Of a DNA stretch of 64,000 bases, positions 25,195 to 32,980 are shown piece after piece (the first letter of the stretch is position 1; every line of letters starts with the position of its first letter). The notes below the pieces were generated by a model. The model had not been told where the DNA came from and searched no databases. It was given only the letters and a program-made list of their open reading frames with translations. Source of the stretch: an uncultured Oscillospiraceae bacterium. Lineage in GTDB: Bacteria; Bacillota; Clostridia; Oscillospirales; Ruminococcaceae. Position numbers and translations under genes: made by a program. The stretch is from contig CAKSEC010000001.1 of NCBI GenBank assembly GCA_934446355.1, forward strand, positions 62,001 to 126,000, written 5' to 3'.

Positions 25195-26772
25195 CTATTG
25201 CTGCTGCGCAGAAACGCCCTGTTCCACGCCCAAGTCGCAGGTATATACAAATTCGACCACATCGCCCTCGCTTAGTGTATATTCAGAAGCCGACACCTCC
25301 GGATATTCGCCGTTCACGCAGTAAAGCCACCCGCTGAGCTGTCCGAAACCGAATTCGTAGATATACCCTATCCCCCGCACATACACGCCGTAGGTGCTGC
25401 CGGTGTAATCCACCCTGACCTGATTTTCACGTGCCGCAGCGATAAGTGCGTCGAATGCCGACGCTCCCTGTGGGACATTCACTGTGTATTCCTGCAGTAT
25501 ATGCCCGTCCTGAGGCACGACCTCAGGCGGATTTACGTCCCTGTCGATATCGTCCATGTGCCTTAACGCCGAACTGCAGTCAACGGACACCACCGCCGTC
25601 ATACTGCCAGTCACGCTCTGCGAATAGTATTCCTCCGGCGTCCTTATATCCAGCAGCCACACGCCGCCAGCTGCCGCCGCAAGCAGTACGCCTGTGATAA
25701 GCAGGCTCTTTCTCTTGCGTACTGCCGCCGCAATGATACACGCCGCTGCACCCAGAGTCAGCCCGCCGGATATCACCGCCGTAATAAGCAAGCCAGTCAC
25801 CGTCGGTGCAGCGCTGACCTCCTCCGTTTCAGGAAGCGGCTCAGGCTCTGCCGTGACCTCCACCGTCTGTACAGTCTGTTCCTGAGCAGGCGCAAACAGC
25901 ATTTCTCCACGCTCCATAAGCTCCAGCGCAGTGAATGCCTCCAGCGCCTGCACAGTAGCCATTGCATTCACGCTGCCGTCCGCCAGATGGGAATAACCCC
26001 CATCTACACGAAACCGCTCCAGCCCCTGCGCCGCCTGCTGCGCCCGTTCAGACCTGCCCGCAGAACACAGTGCTATGACCGCCTGCGCTGTACTCTCGCA
26101 GTTCTCTACACCCATCGAGGTATACGGTTCTATCTCGCATAGCCAGTCTGCTGCACGCTGCGCCGCCTGCTGACCCGCTTCGTCCGGCTGACCCATCAGC
26201 GCATAGACTGCGGCGGCTGTGATATCCACGTCCCCTGAATTTCCCATCAGCGTGAAGCTTCCGTCCTCAAGCTGCTTTGAGATGAGGTATTCCGTCAGGC
26301 TTTCCGCCGTATTGACTGCGTTTTCCGGCGGCTGCGCAGCAGTAACATTCAGTGCGATAAGCCCCCAGATATACGCATTAAACCCCTGCTTGTCAAGATC
26401 GTCGTTAAGGAACGCCGCCAGTTCAGCGGCATTCTGCGCATTCCCGCCCGCAGCAGCGATACATATTGCCGCCCGCTGATATTCAGTAGGTCTGACGAAC
26501 CCGCCGCCCGACAAGCCCTCGACATATTCCTCTGCAGAAGCCAGAAAATGCTGCGCGCCCTCGTTCCCATACAGCCTGAACCGGCAGAACGCCGCCCAGT
26601 CCTGCACGCCGTAATCCAGCCCGTCCCAGAATTCCTCCGTACTGCGGCTTTCCGTGAAGTAACCGAAGCACTCGCTTATTACCTCGTTATATACCCCTGC
26701 AGAAAATGCGGTCTGCACCGCAAGGAATATCGCAGTGCAGACCGCAGCAGTTATACTGAATAGTCGCTTCAT
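25195..26772 (-). CDS. Membrane-anchored alpha-barrel plus DUF4430 protein, transcobalamin-like, probable B12-binding
   Basis: A 525-residue protein with a signal peptide (1-25, TAFSA), then an alpha/alpha-barrel region of prenyltransferase or terpene-cyclase-like repeats (about 35-290; QLEDGSFTLMGNSGDVDITA and VDGGYSHLADGSVNAMATVQ). A Glu/Pro linker (300-322), two membrane helices (about 325-350 and 357-375) joined by RKRK, and a C-terminal DUF4430 domain (about 425-515, with SGWLYCVNGEYPEV) follow. The basic loop should be cytoplasmic, so both folded domains face outside. Alpha-barrel followed by a DUF4430-like beta domain is the architecture of animal transcobalamin and intrinsic factor. 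The gene directly follows another DUF4430 gene under a cobalamin riboswitch, so B12 capture is the natural inference. The ATG at 26772 was chosen over a TTG one codon earlier. Confidence 0.72.
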   Translation of the reverse strand: MKRLFSITAAVCTAIFLAVQTAFSAGVYNEVISECFGYFTESRSTEEFWDGLDYGVQDWAAFCRFRLYGNEGAQHFLASAEEYVEGLSGGGFVRPTEYQRAAICIAAAGGNAQNAAELAAFLNDDLDKQGFNAYIWGLIALNVTAAQPPENAVNTAESLTEYLISKQLEDGSFTLMGNSGDVDITAAAVYALMGQPDEAGQQAAQRAADWLCEIEPYTSMGVENCESTAQAVIALCSAGRSERAQQAAQGLERFRVDGGYSHLADGSVNAMATVQALEAFTALELMERGEMLFAPAQEQTVQTVEVTAEPEPLPETEEVSAAPTVTGLLITAVISGGLTLGAAACIIAAAVRKRKSLLITGVLLAAAAGGVWLLDIRTPEEYYSQSVTGSMTAVVSVDCSSALRHMDDIDRDVNPPEVVPQDGHILQEYTVNVPQGASAFDALIAAARENQVRVDYTGSTYGVYVRGIGYIYEFGFGQLSGWLYCVNGEYPEVSASEYTLSEGDVVEFVYTCDLGVEQGVSAQQQ

Positions 26773-26775
26773 CAA

Positions 26776-27726
26776 TTATCTTTTCTTGCTCATTGCAATG
26801 CCTGCGCCTGCAAGCAGAACTACGGCAAATGCGACCGCAGCGCCCTCTACGCCGGTATCAGGAGAAGCCTTAGTATCGTCTGCGCTGTTGGTATCATCAG
26901 CAGCGCTGTCGTTTGCTGCATTGCTGTCCTCTGCTGTGCTGCCAACCTCTGCGGTGGAAGCGTCGCCAGTATTCTCGTCAGCTGTTGCTTCTGCGTCGAT
27001 CTCAGCGAACTCGTCAGTGGTGTCGCCGCTGTCTATTCTTGCACGGAGAGCCTCAGCAGCCTCGTCGATCTCGTCCTGAGAAGCCTCGTACTGTGCGAGA
27101 ACTTCCATTGCACCAACATATGTGTAGTTCTGTGTATATCCGTCTGCAGCGTCAGCGCAGGTCTTTATCAGCTCTGCTCTCTTGCCTGCGACATCAAGCG
27201 CTGCTGCGCCGCCCCAAGAGGAATTGTCAACGCCGAGGTCAGCGCCATAGCCGTATACGGTGAATGCGAAACGCATTACATCGCCGTCTGCGGGTACATA
27301 GTCGCCGATACCCACCTGAGCGTATTCGTCGTTTACAAAATAGGACCAGCCGCTTTCTGCTGTGTAATCCATTGCGCTGAGGTAGCCCTCAGTATTTCTG
27401 CCGGTCATGTCAGGGCAAACGGCAGCGATAGCGTCCGGAACTGTGGTTTCAATGTCTGTGTCTGCGAATGCAGTTATATACGCGCCGTAGCCTGTATCCT
27501 CAGAGATAACGTCAGCGGCTCTGTTTACAACGTCGATACCCTTTTCGCCCTCATAGAAAGGAACCTTGACAGGCTCTACAGTGAAGCCCTGACCAATCGT
27601 GATCTTGTCAGCCTCGAAGTAGATATAGCCTGCGGGTGTGTTCTCCTCTGCAAAAGCGCAGAAAGAAGCCGCACTCATTGCGATCGCTGCAGCAGCCGCT
27701 GCGGAAATAAGCTTTCTCAGTTTCAT
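26776..27726 (-). CDS. Sortase-type surface DUF4430 protein, probable B12-binding
   Basis: A 316-residue exported protein with a signal peptide (1-26, SFCAFA). The DUF4430 domain (about 33-165) holds ESGWSYFVNDEYAQVGIGDY followed by VPADGDVMRFAF. This closely recalls the W..., G-(V/I)-x-D-Y-(I/V)-P, F-x-x-Y pattern of the intrinsic-factor beta domain as I remember it. A short helical segment (175-232), an acidic Ser/Thr/Asp-rich stalk (235-285) and a C-terminal sorting signal follow: SPDTG (288-292), a hydrophobic helix and SKKR. This suggests covalent attachment to the wall. It is the first gene after the cobalamin riboswitch and is followed without a gap by the two-domain protein. Ligand binding is inferred from fold and regulation. 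Confidence 0.72.
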   Translation of the reverse strand: MKLRKLISAAAAAAIAMSAASFCAFAEENTPAGYIYFEADKITIGQGFTVEPVKVPFYEGEKGIDVVNRAADVISEDTGYGAYITAFADTDIETTVPDAIAAVCPDMTGRNTEGYLSAMDYTAESGWSYFVNDEYAQVGIGDYVPADGDVMRFAFTVYGYGADLGVDNSSWGGAAALDVAGKRAELIKTCADAADGYTQNYTYVGAMEVLAQYEASQDEIDEAAEALRARIDSGDTTDEFAEIDAEATADENTGDASTAEVGSTAEDSNAANDSAADDTNSADDTKASPDTGVEGAAVAFAVVLLAGAGIAMSKKR

Positions 27727-27790
27727 TTGTTCTATTCCTCCGATAAAATATTTGCGTAAGCGGCAATGCCGCTCCGCTATGTCTGTATAC

Positions 27791-27972
27791 GCTTGCCATA
27801 CAGGGCAGGTCTTCCGGCTCGGAATATCACATACCCACGCCTGCCTTCCCCGGAATCGCTTCCCAGTGACAATTATGACGAGGATACAACTTCCTTACGG
27901 CAGCGGGGACTGCTCCGGTTTTTCACCGGGTTCCGGCACTTGCTCAAGTGTCTTTGCCGCTTTCAGACAAGC
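27791..27972 (-). ncRNA. Cobalamin riboswitch
   Basis: On the reverse strand the B12-box features appear in order: GGAACCCGGTGAAAAACCGG, AGCAGTCCCCGCTGCCGTAA, GTCACTGGG, GGGAAGGCAGGCG and GAGCCGGAAGACCTGCC. GCTTGTC and GGCAAGC close P1. The class represses B12 transport or synthesis genes when adenosylcobalamin is present. Here it precedes the two DUF4430 genes. No clear T-rich terminator follows, so control may be at translation. Confidence 0.92.
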
Positions 27973-27974
27973 AT

Positions 27975-28008
27975 ATGCGGTGCAAAATGCACATTTTTGC
28001 ACCGCACT
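27975..28008 (-). other. 5' stem-loop of the cobalamin-regulated transcript
   Basis: GTGCGGTGCAAAA and TTTTGCACCGCAT form a perfect long stem between the transcription start and the aptamer. No T-tract follows; it may protect the 5' end. Confidence 0.55.
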
Positions 28009-28010
28009 AT

Positions 28011-28039
28011 ATTATATACCCTTTTCGGCGTATTGTCAA
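28011..28039 (-). promoter_or_regulatory. Promoter of the cobalamin-regulated operon
   Basis: On the reverse strand a perfect TTGACA (28034-28039), a 17-bp spacer and TATAAT (28011-28016). The -35 box overlaps the bioY stop codon. Confidence 0.85.
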
Positions 28040-28656
28040 GTACCCGCCATGACCTTTGCGAGCCTGTCACGCAACATCATCACCAGAGCCGAAGCGCATA
28101 CTATCTTTACAAGATCTCCGACAAGGAACGGCACAACGCACGAGGCTATTGCCGCAGCAAGTTCAGTTCCAGTCGTCACTATATACCACGCAGTACCGAA
28201 AGCATAGCAGGCAGCCGTACCCAGTATCATTCCCGCAGGTACCGCCCATGCGCCGGACAGCCAGCCGATAAATCCATTTGACCTTTTTTTGTATAGCTTA
28301 TCCACAAATAGCCCCGTCAGCAGCACGCAGGGAATATATCCGAAGATATACCCGCCGGTCACGCCGAAAAGCTTGGCGAATCCGCCCGCACCGCCTGAAA
28401 ACACCGGCAGCCCGACTGCGCCAAGCAAGATATACACCAGCACTGCCGCCGCGCCCTTTTTCCAGCCCAGAACACCTCCGGCAAGATACACGGCGAATGT
28501 CGCCAGAGATATCGGGATATACCCCGGCAGCGGAACGGAAAACGGCGCAGCCACGCAGATAAGCGCAGCCATCACCGCAATGAATGCCATATTCCGCACA
28601 CTCATCTTGTTGCTTTTTGATGTATCGTTCTTGCTTAGTTCGATCGTCTGTTTCAT
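28036..28656 (-). CDS. bioY: Biotin ECF transporter S component BioY
   Basis: A 206-residue membrane protein that binds biotin for ECF-type import. After a soluble N-terminus (1-22) come six hydrophobic segments. The typical motifs VPLPGYIPISLATFAVYLAG, LLGAVGLPVFSGGAGGF and GVTGGYIFGYIPC are present. TCAGGAGAAAG precedes the ATG. A BirA-type operator covers its promoter. No EcfAA'T genes are nearby, so it probably uses the shared module or works alone. The downstream cobalamin promoter starts inside its stop codon, so vitamins B7 and B12 uptake genes are adjacent but separately controlled. Confidence 0.95.
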   Translation of the reverse strand: MKQTIELSKNDTSKSNKMSVRNMAFIAVMAALICVAAPFSVPLPGYIPISLATFAVYLAGGVLGWKKGAAAVLVYILLGAVGLPVFSGGAGGFAKLFGVTGGYIFGYIPCVLLTGLFVDKLYKKRSNGFIGWLSGAWAVPAGMILGTAACYAFGTAWYIVTTGTELAAAIASCVVPFLVGDLVKIVCASALVMMLRDRLAKVMAGT

Positions 28657-28697
28657 TGTTTACTTTCTCCTGACTTTTGGTTTACTGTTCCTGAAAT

Positions 28698-28726
28698 AGT
28701 ATAGCACATAATTGTAAACCTGTCAA
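28698..28726 (-). promoter_or_regulatory. bioY promoter
   Basis: On the reverse strand a perfect TTGACA (28721-28726), a 17-bp spacer and TATACT (28698-28703). Confidence 0.8.
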
Positions 28727-28742
28727 GAGGTTTGCGTTTACA
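28713..28742. promoter_or_regulatory. BirA-type operator
   Basis: TGTAAAC-N16-GTTTACA is a perfect inverted repeat of the form bound by biotin-loaded BirA in Firmicutes. It covers the -35 box of bioY. Confidence 0.75.
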
Positions 28743-28753
28743 TCTTTGCAATT

Positions 28754-29881
28754 TTAATGTTCTGCCTTTTTAAGGTAGTATTCAGCCAGCTTTTGCGCCT
28801 GCTGCGCTATGTCAAATCCCTTTTCCGCCACTTCCTTCACCGCATTCTTCCGGCGGCTTCCTGCGCAGCAGAGAGCCGCACAAGCCCAGTCCGGTGCGCT
28901 TCCCAACGGCAGGAACTGCGATGTGCCGATAAGTTTGACCTCGGGCGTCACCCTATTTGAGAACAAACACGGAAGCCCCGAACACTGCGCTTCTATCCCC
29001 ACAACAGGAAGTCCCTCGTAATTCGACGGCAGCAGGAAGCAGTCAAATGCGCTGTAAAGCTTATCTGCATCGCTGCGCTGTCCGGTAAATATCACACGGT
29101 CGGCAATTCCTGCCGCCGTTGCTCTTGCCTGAATAAGCTCCATATCCGGTCCTGTCCCGACAAGCACCAGACGGCAGTTCTTATTCTGCTTTACTATCTC
29201 CTTGAATATATCAATAAGGAAGCCCTGATTCTTCTGCGGACAGAACCTTCCAATATGCCCAAAAACCAGCGTTTTTTGATTCAGCTTCAACTCCTTTCGG
29301 ATATCAAGACGCTTCTGCTCGCTGAAGCTGTATTTCGCAGTATCGACGGCATTTGGCATTATCCTCACACGGTCAAGACCCCTGTCCTCCTCGTCCATCG
29401 GGACATATGCCCGACCGCCGTACATCCACCTCGCCGCATACTCCGAGCAGGCGAAATAATCAGTTGCATTTTTTCTTGCAAGCGGCTTCAGCAGCCACTT
29501 TGCAAGATTCCTGTGCCATTCCCTGCGCCCGCCCGAAGTGCTGTGATTGTGCAGGATACGCACTCTCACCCCCGCTTTCTTTCCCGCAAGCAGCGGCAGA
29601 AACGACAGCGTGCTGAGGTGACAGTGCATTATCTCGTATTTATTTTCGGACAGCAGCCTGCGCAGCGTTTTCAAATATTTAAGCGGGTGGCGCAGGGTCG
29701 GCAGCACGAAAAGCCTGCCGCCCATCGACTTTATTTCCTCCACCGGAACATATTTCGACCCTTTGAACAGGTAAAAATCGAACTGCACCTGTTCTCTGTC
29801 TATCGCCCTGTAGTAATTCATAACCACCTGCTCGGCGCCGCCGCCGTTCATTTTGCCGAGTATCTGTGCGACCCTTATCAT
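28754..29881 (-). CDS. Glycosyltransferase family 4 (GT-B fold)
   Basis: A 375-residue glycosyltransferase that moves a sugar from a nucleotide donor to an unknown acceptor, probably in capsule or surface polysaccharide synthesis. The N-terminal domain starts MIRVAQILGKMNGGGAEQVV, with the glycine loop of the family. The C-terminal donor domain has FGHIGRFCPQKNQGFLIDIF and VLVGTGPDMELI, and the E-x7-E motif appears as SNYEGLPVVGIEAQCSGLP. There is no membrane segment. It follows yajC by 112 bases, and no sugar-pathway genes are adjacent. Confidence 0.88.
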   Translation of the reverse strand: MIRVAQILGKMNGGGAEQVVMNYYRAIDREQVQFDFYLFKGSKYVPVEEIKSMGGRLFVLPTLRHPLKYLKTLRRLLSENKYEIMHCHLSTLSFLPLLAGKKAGVRVRILHNHSTSGGRREWHRNLAKWLLKPLARKNATDYFACSEYAARWMYGGRAYVPMDEEDRGLDRVRIMPNAVDTAKYSFSEQKRLDIRKELKLNQKTLVFGHIGRFCPQKNQGFLIDIFKEIVKQNKNCRLVLVGTGPDMELIQARATAAGIADRVIFTGQRSDADKLYSAFDCFLLPSNYEGLPVVGIEAQCSGLPCLFSNRVTPEVKLIGTSQFLPLGSAPDWACAALCCAGSRRKNAVKEVAEKGFDIAQQAQKLAEYYLKKAEH

Positions 29882-29993
29882 AATTACCCCTTATTCAATG
29901 CAAAAGCGGCGCACTGCAGCCTTTGGGACAACGGCAGTTCACCGCCGTTATCATCGGGTAGCATTATGCGCCACTGTGTTTATTCCGTCTGAG

Positions 29994-30395
29994 TTACTTT
30001 ATCTCGGTGGGCTTGTCGCCGTCCTTCTTCTTTTTCTTGAGAGAGGGAGCTGCCTCTGCAGGAGCCTCGTGAACAGTGTTGTTCTTTGCAATGGAGGACT
30101 TCAGCACACGTATCTTGGTGCGGTCGCTTCCTGTTTCGATAAGAACGGTGTCCTCCTTTACGGAAAGCACTCTGCCGATTATTCCGCCGTTGGTTATTAC
30201 CTCGTCAGCGACCTGAATATTGTCCAGCATACTCTGCATTTCCTTGTTGCGCTTCTTTTCGGGACGGATTATGAACAGCCAGAAGAAAAGCACTATCAGC
30301 ACCAGCGGGATAAGCATTGTCAGCAGACTTGCAGGACCTGCGGCCTGATCACCGGCTGCTGCAGCAGAAGAAATAAGTGTCAGCGAATAGTTCAT
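29994..30395 (-). CDS. yajC: Preprotein translocase subunit YajC
   Basis: YajC is an accessory of the SecDF complex in protein export. The 133-residue product has one membrane helix (about 24-44, LLTMLIPLVLIVLFFWLFII) followed directly by RPEKKRNKEMQSMLDNI and the GGIIGRVLSVKEDTVLIE domain, all typical. The C-terminal tail (110-133) is very basic. The start follows GTGGAGGACAACTA. It has its own promoter. The long N-terminus before the helix is a little unusual. Confidence 0.95.
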   Translation of the reverse strand: MNYSLTLISSAAAAGDQAAGPASLLTMLIPLVLIVLFFWLFIIRPEKKRNKEMQSMLDNIQVADEVITNGGIIGRVLSVKEDTVLIETGSDRTKIRVLKSSIAKNNTVHEAPAEAAPSLKKKKKDGDKPTEIK

Positions 30396-30449
30396 TAGTT
30401 GTCCTCCACATTTTCGCCTGAAAGGCGTATTTGTTGTATTATCCTATTT

Positions 30450-30478
30450 ATTATAGCCTAAATCCGGCGATAAATCAA
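30450..30478 (-). promoter_or_regulatory. yajC promoter
   Basis: On the reverse strand TTGATT (30473-30478), a 17-bp spacer and TATAAT (30450-30455). Confidence 0.75.
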
Positions 30479-30502
30479 GTAGCTTGGATAAATTTTCACC
30501 GA

Positions 30503-31690
30503 TTATTCAGAAAATACCGCAATATCGGTGTCCGAAAACGCCTTGCGCACCTGCTGCAGAGCGTCTGACGAGAAGCCCGAACCGGTCAGCCGGACAGCAA
30601 ACTTCTGCTCAGGATACAGCGCACTCATTTTGCTGATAAACGTTCTCGCATTAGCATACCCTGCCGTACCGTCCGGTGTGTAGTCGAGCAGAAGCGTCAC
30701 AGCCTTAAGCTTGTTCTTGCTTGCTGCAGGCTCGCCGTTCGTGAGCGACCTGTCCTCAGAGAACAGTTCGTCTGAGGTCATTTCAAGGGATATCTCTGCG
30801 CCGGAAGCCTTTGCAGCGGAATTGCAGGCTGCTATCACCGTCCACAGTGCGTTCTGCCGTGCAGTGTCGTCCGCAATGCTGAGCTGCCTCAGGAAGTTTG
30901 AATAATCCTGCGTGTTGAATGTCGGATACCTTGTATTAGCAATCGTGATATATCCAAAGCCGGAATTTGCAAGCTCTGCGGTTATCGTCGAAAGATACTT
31001 TGCAGTATTCTGCTCGAACGGATCAAGCCATGATTTGCCGCCCCTGTCCACATAATAATCGTGCCATACGCCGCCGTCGGCTATCATATAGCATATATTG
31101 CTGCCGTCATAGGTGAGCGAAGTGCGGTCGAGCAGCGTATTTATCCTTGCGCGCGGCACAAAGCCCGCCTTGGTGATTATCGAGGATATCTGCTGTGCGG
31201 TAAGGCTGCCGGTCATCTGTTCCTCAGGTACGCCGCTGACGGAGGTCTTGTACAGGAAGTACCCTGCCTCGTCCTTCAGCGTGACCAGAATGTCGGTGCA
31301 GCCGCTGTTCTTTGCCGCCGCAAGCGCACCATTCAGGCTCTCAGAACTGAGTACGGCGCTTTCCGGAAGAATGAACACGCTCGGCGTGCCGCTCTCCTGC
31401 GCAGGCTCGGAAGTTTCAGGCTCAGAGGTCTGCTGTACGTCAGAACTGCCGTCCGAGGACGCACCGGACGTTTCACCCGTGGGCGGAGTCCACGCAGAAC
31501 TTGTTTCCGACTCGTTCCCCTTATTATTAAAATAGTCCAGCAGAGGTCTGCCAAGTCCATAGCCCAGCACGCACAGACCTGCAATGAGCACTATCATCAG
31601 CAGGACTGTCAGCACCTTTCTGGTCTTGCTTTTCTTGCGCTGATACAGGCTGTATTTTCGGTGTTTTATCTTAATATTCTTGTTCTTCAT
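30503..31690 (-). CDS. Membrane-anchored GHL13/DUF4015-like putative glycoside hydrolase
   Basis: A 395-residue protein with a strongly basic cytoplasmic tail (1-25), one membrane helix (about 26-48), a Ser/Thr/Glu/Pro-rich stalk (58-102) and an outside domain. The domain starts SVFILPESAVLSSESLNGAL and contains CTDILVTLKDEAGYFLYKT, then GGVWHDYYVDRGGKSWLDPF and FGYITIANTRYP. This order resembles the TIM-barrel of DUF4015 (GHL13) putative hydrolases, which have a catalytic Asp after strand 4 and are usually near the membrane. No GH activity has been defined for the family. It follows rnfA by 61 bases and may be in the same transcript. The family call is moderate. Confidence 0.6.
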   Translation of the reverse strand: MKNKNIKIKHRKYSLYQRKKSKTRKVLTVLLMIVLIAGLCVLGYGLGRPLLDYFNNKGNESETSSAWTPPTGETSGASSDGSSDVQQTSEPETSEPAQESGTPSVFILPESAVLSSESLNGALAAAKNSGCTDILVTLKDEAGYFLYKTSVSGVPEEQMTGSLTAQQISSIITKAGFVPRARINTLLDRTSLTYDGSNICYMIADGGVWHDYYVDRGGKSWLDPFEQNTAKYLSTITAELANSGFGYITIANTRYPTFNTQDYSNFLRQLSIADDTARQNALWTVIAACNSAAKASGAEISLEMTSDELFSEDRSLTNGEPAASKNKLKAVTLLLDYTPDGTAGYANARTFISKMSALYPEQKFAVRLTGSGFSSDALQQVRKAFSDTDIAVFSE

Positions 31691-31751
31691 GATTTCTCCG
31701 TTGAATGGTCATGTGGTCAGAAGTAATATTTGAATGGTATACGGCGTATGC

Positions 31752-32348
31752 TCAGAAGCTGACGGTATAGCCAGCCAGAGCATAGAAAGCCAGCGACACG
31801 ACGCCGATATATACCAGCATGATGGGATATCCCCTGAACACCTTCGGTATTTTCTCGCTGTCGAGCTTTTCACGGGCGACATTCAGCAGGAAGCAGGCAA
31901 GAAAGAAACCTATGCCCGTGCCGAAGCCATACCCGATATACGACCATATGTCGCTGCCATAGTTGGAGTTGAGAAACAGCGCACCTATAACAGTGCAGTT
32001 GATTATTGCCAGATGGACGTATTTGCGCACCTTTCTGAACATCTTAGGGAAGCACCGCCACAGCAGCAGAAGCGCCATGACATACAGCACGCTGATAATG
32101 CACACATATATCAGCGGCATGAACAGCCAGCCATATTCAGTGGGGAGCATTGCACGGTCCACAAAGCACGAAATAATGCTTGCGATAGTGGTCATCGCAG
32201 TTATGCCGATGGTGAAGCCGATTACTGTGCCGTTCTTACGGGAAGCGTAGATGGCTACGTTGCTTCCGAATGCACGGTCGAATATTGCATTCTGCACAAA
32301 CACAGAAACCATTGCGACCGAAACTATCTTTGCGAGGACCTCCATCAT
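31752..32348 (-). CDS. rnfA: RnfA-like membrane subunit lacking one Fe-S cysteine
   Basis: A 198-residue, six-helix protein aligned along its length with RnfA/RsxA. Shared pieces are the VQNAIFDRAFG start (RnfA: VNNFVLVKFLG), NCTVIGALFLN, GTGIGFFLACFLLNVAREKL and the C-terminal VFRGYPIMLVYIGVVSLAFYALAG. In Rnf the RnfA/RnfE pair holds a [2Fe-2S] cluster in the membrane with two cysteines from each. Here the first cysteine position is N30 (GSNVAI where LGLCPF is expected), and only the second, C118, remains. The ATG overlaps rnfE by four bases. Loss of the ligand makes normal Rnf electron transfer doubtful. Confidence 0.8.
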   Translation of the reverse strand: MMEVLAKIVSVAMVSVFVQNAIFDRAFGSNVAIYASRKNGTVIGFTIGITAMTTIASIISCFVDRAMLPTEYGWLFMPLIYVCIISVLYVMALLLLWRCFPKMFRKVRKYVHLAIINCTVIGALFLNSNYGSDIWSYIGYGFGTGIGFFLACFLLNVAREKLDSEKIPKVFRGYPIMLVYIGVVSLAFYALAGYTVSF

Positions 32349-32980
32349 TCAGCCCCCTTTCTGACTACGCCGGTATTGCCGGAGCGGCTGCGCCTGCGGT
32401 TGGTGACTGCACGGCAGACCGCCGCAAGTATTCCCACGAGAATAAAGCCGAAAAACGGCGTCTTTGCCGCCGGCATGGGTGCGTCGCATACTCTGAAGCC
32501 GAAAAGCTGTCCGAATCCAAGGAACTCTCTTATTATTCCCACAATAAACGCCGCCATAGCATAGCCCAGCACATATATCAGTGCGTCAACAGCCATTTCG
32601 CCCCACGGCATGAGGTAGAAACGGCTTTCCGTTTTTGCCAGTATCAGCGAATTGACCACGACAATTTCGATATATATGGATATCTCCGCCGCAGCCGCCG
32701 GAAACAGAGCACTCAGAAGCAGCGCGGTCGGAATATACATCGCCGCAGCGACCGCAGCATACAGGATTATCCTTACCGTATAGACTATCCTGCGTGGAAT
32801 GAACCTGCACAGCAGTATCGTGGAATAGGATATCAGCAGAAAGCTGAGCGTCAGAACCAGTGCGTTCTCAAAACTTGTCGCCGCAACGATTATCGGCGCA
32901 GTGACAAGTCCGCTCATCAGAACGATATTCTGCCGGAAAAGCCCGTCAAGACTGAATCTGCGGGGGGTAGTGTCATTCAT
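32345..32980 (-). CDS. rnfE: RnfE-like membrane subunit lacking both Fe-S cysteines
   Basis: A 211-residue membrane protein matching RnfE/RsxE: [20 protein letters not shown] aligns with [35 protein letters not shown] aligns with VTNCIVVGRAEAF, and [15 protein letters not shown] with the REI.G.GTLF block. Both cluster cysteines are replaced, by A28 and S111 in this alignment. The C-terminal VPPGAFI-like segment is kept as [12 protein letters not shown]. It overlaps rnfD by eight bases and rnfA by four, so the three are co-translated. Confidence 0.8.
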   Translation of the reverse strand: [211 protein letters not shown]

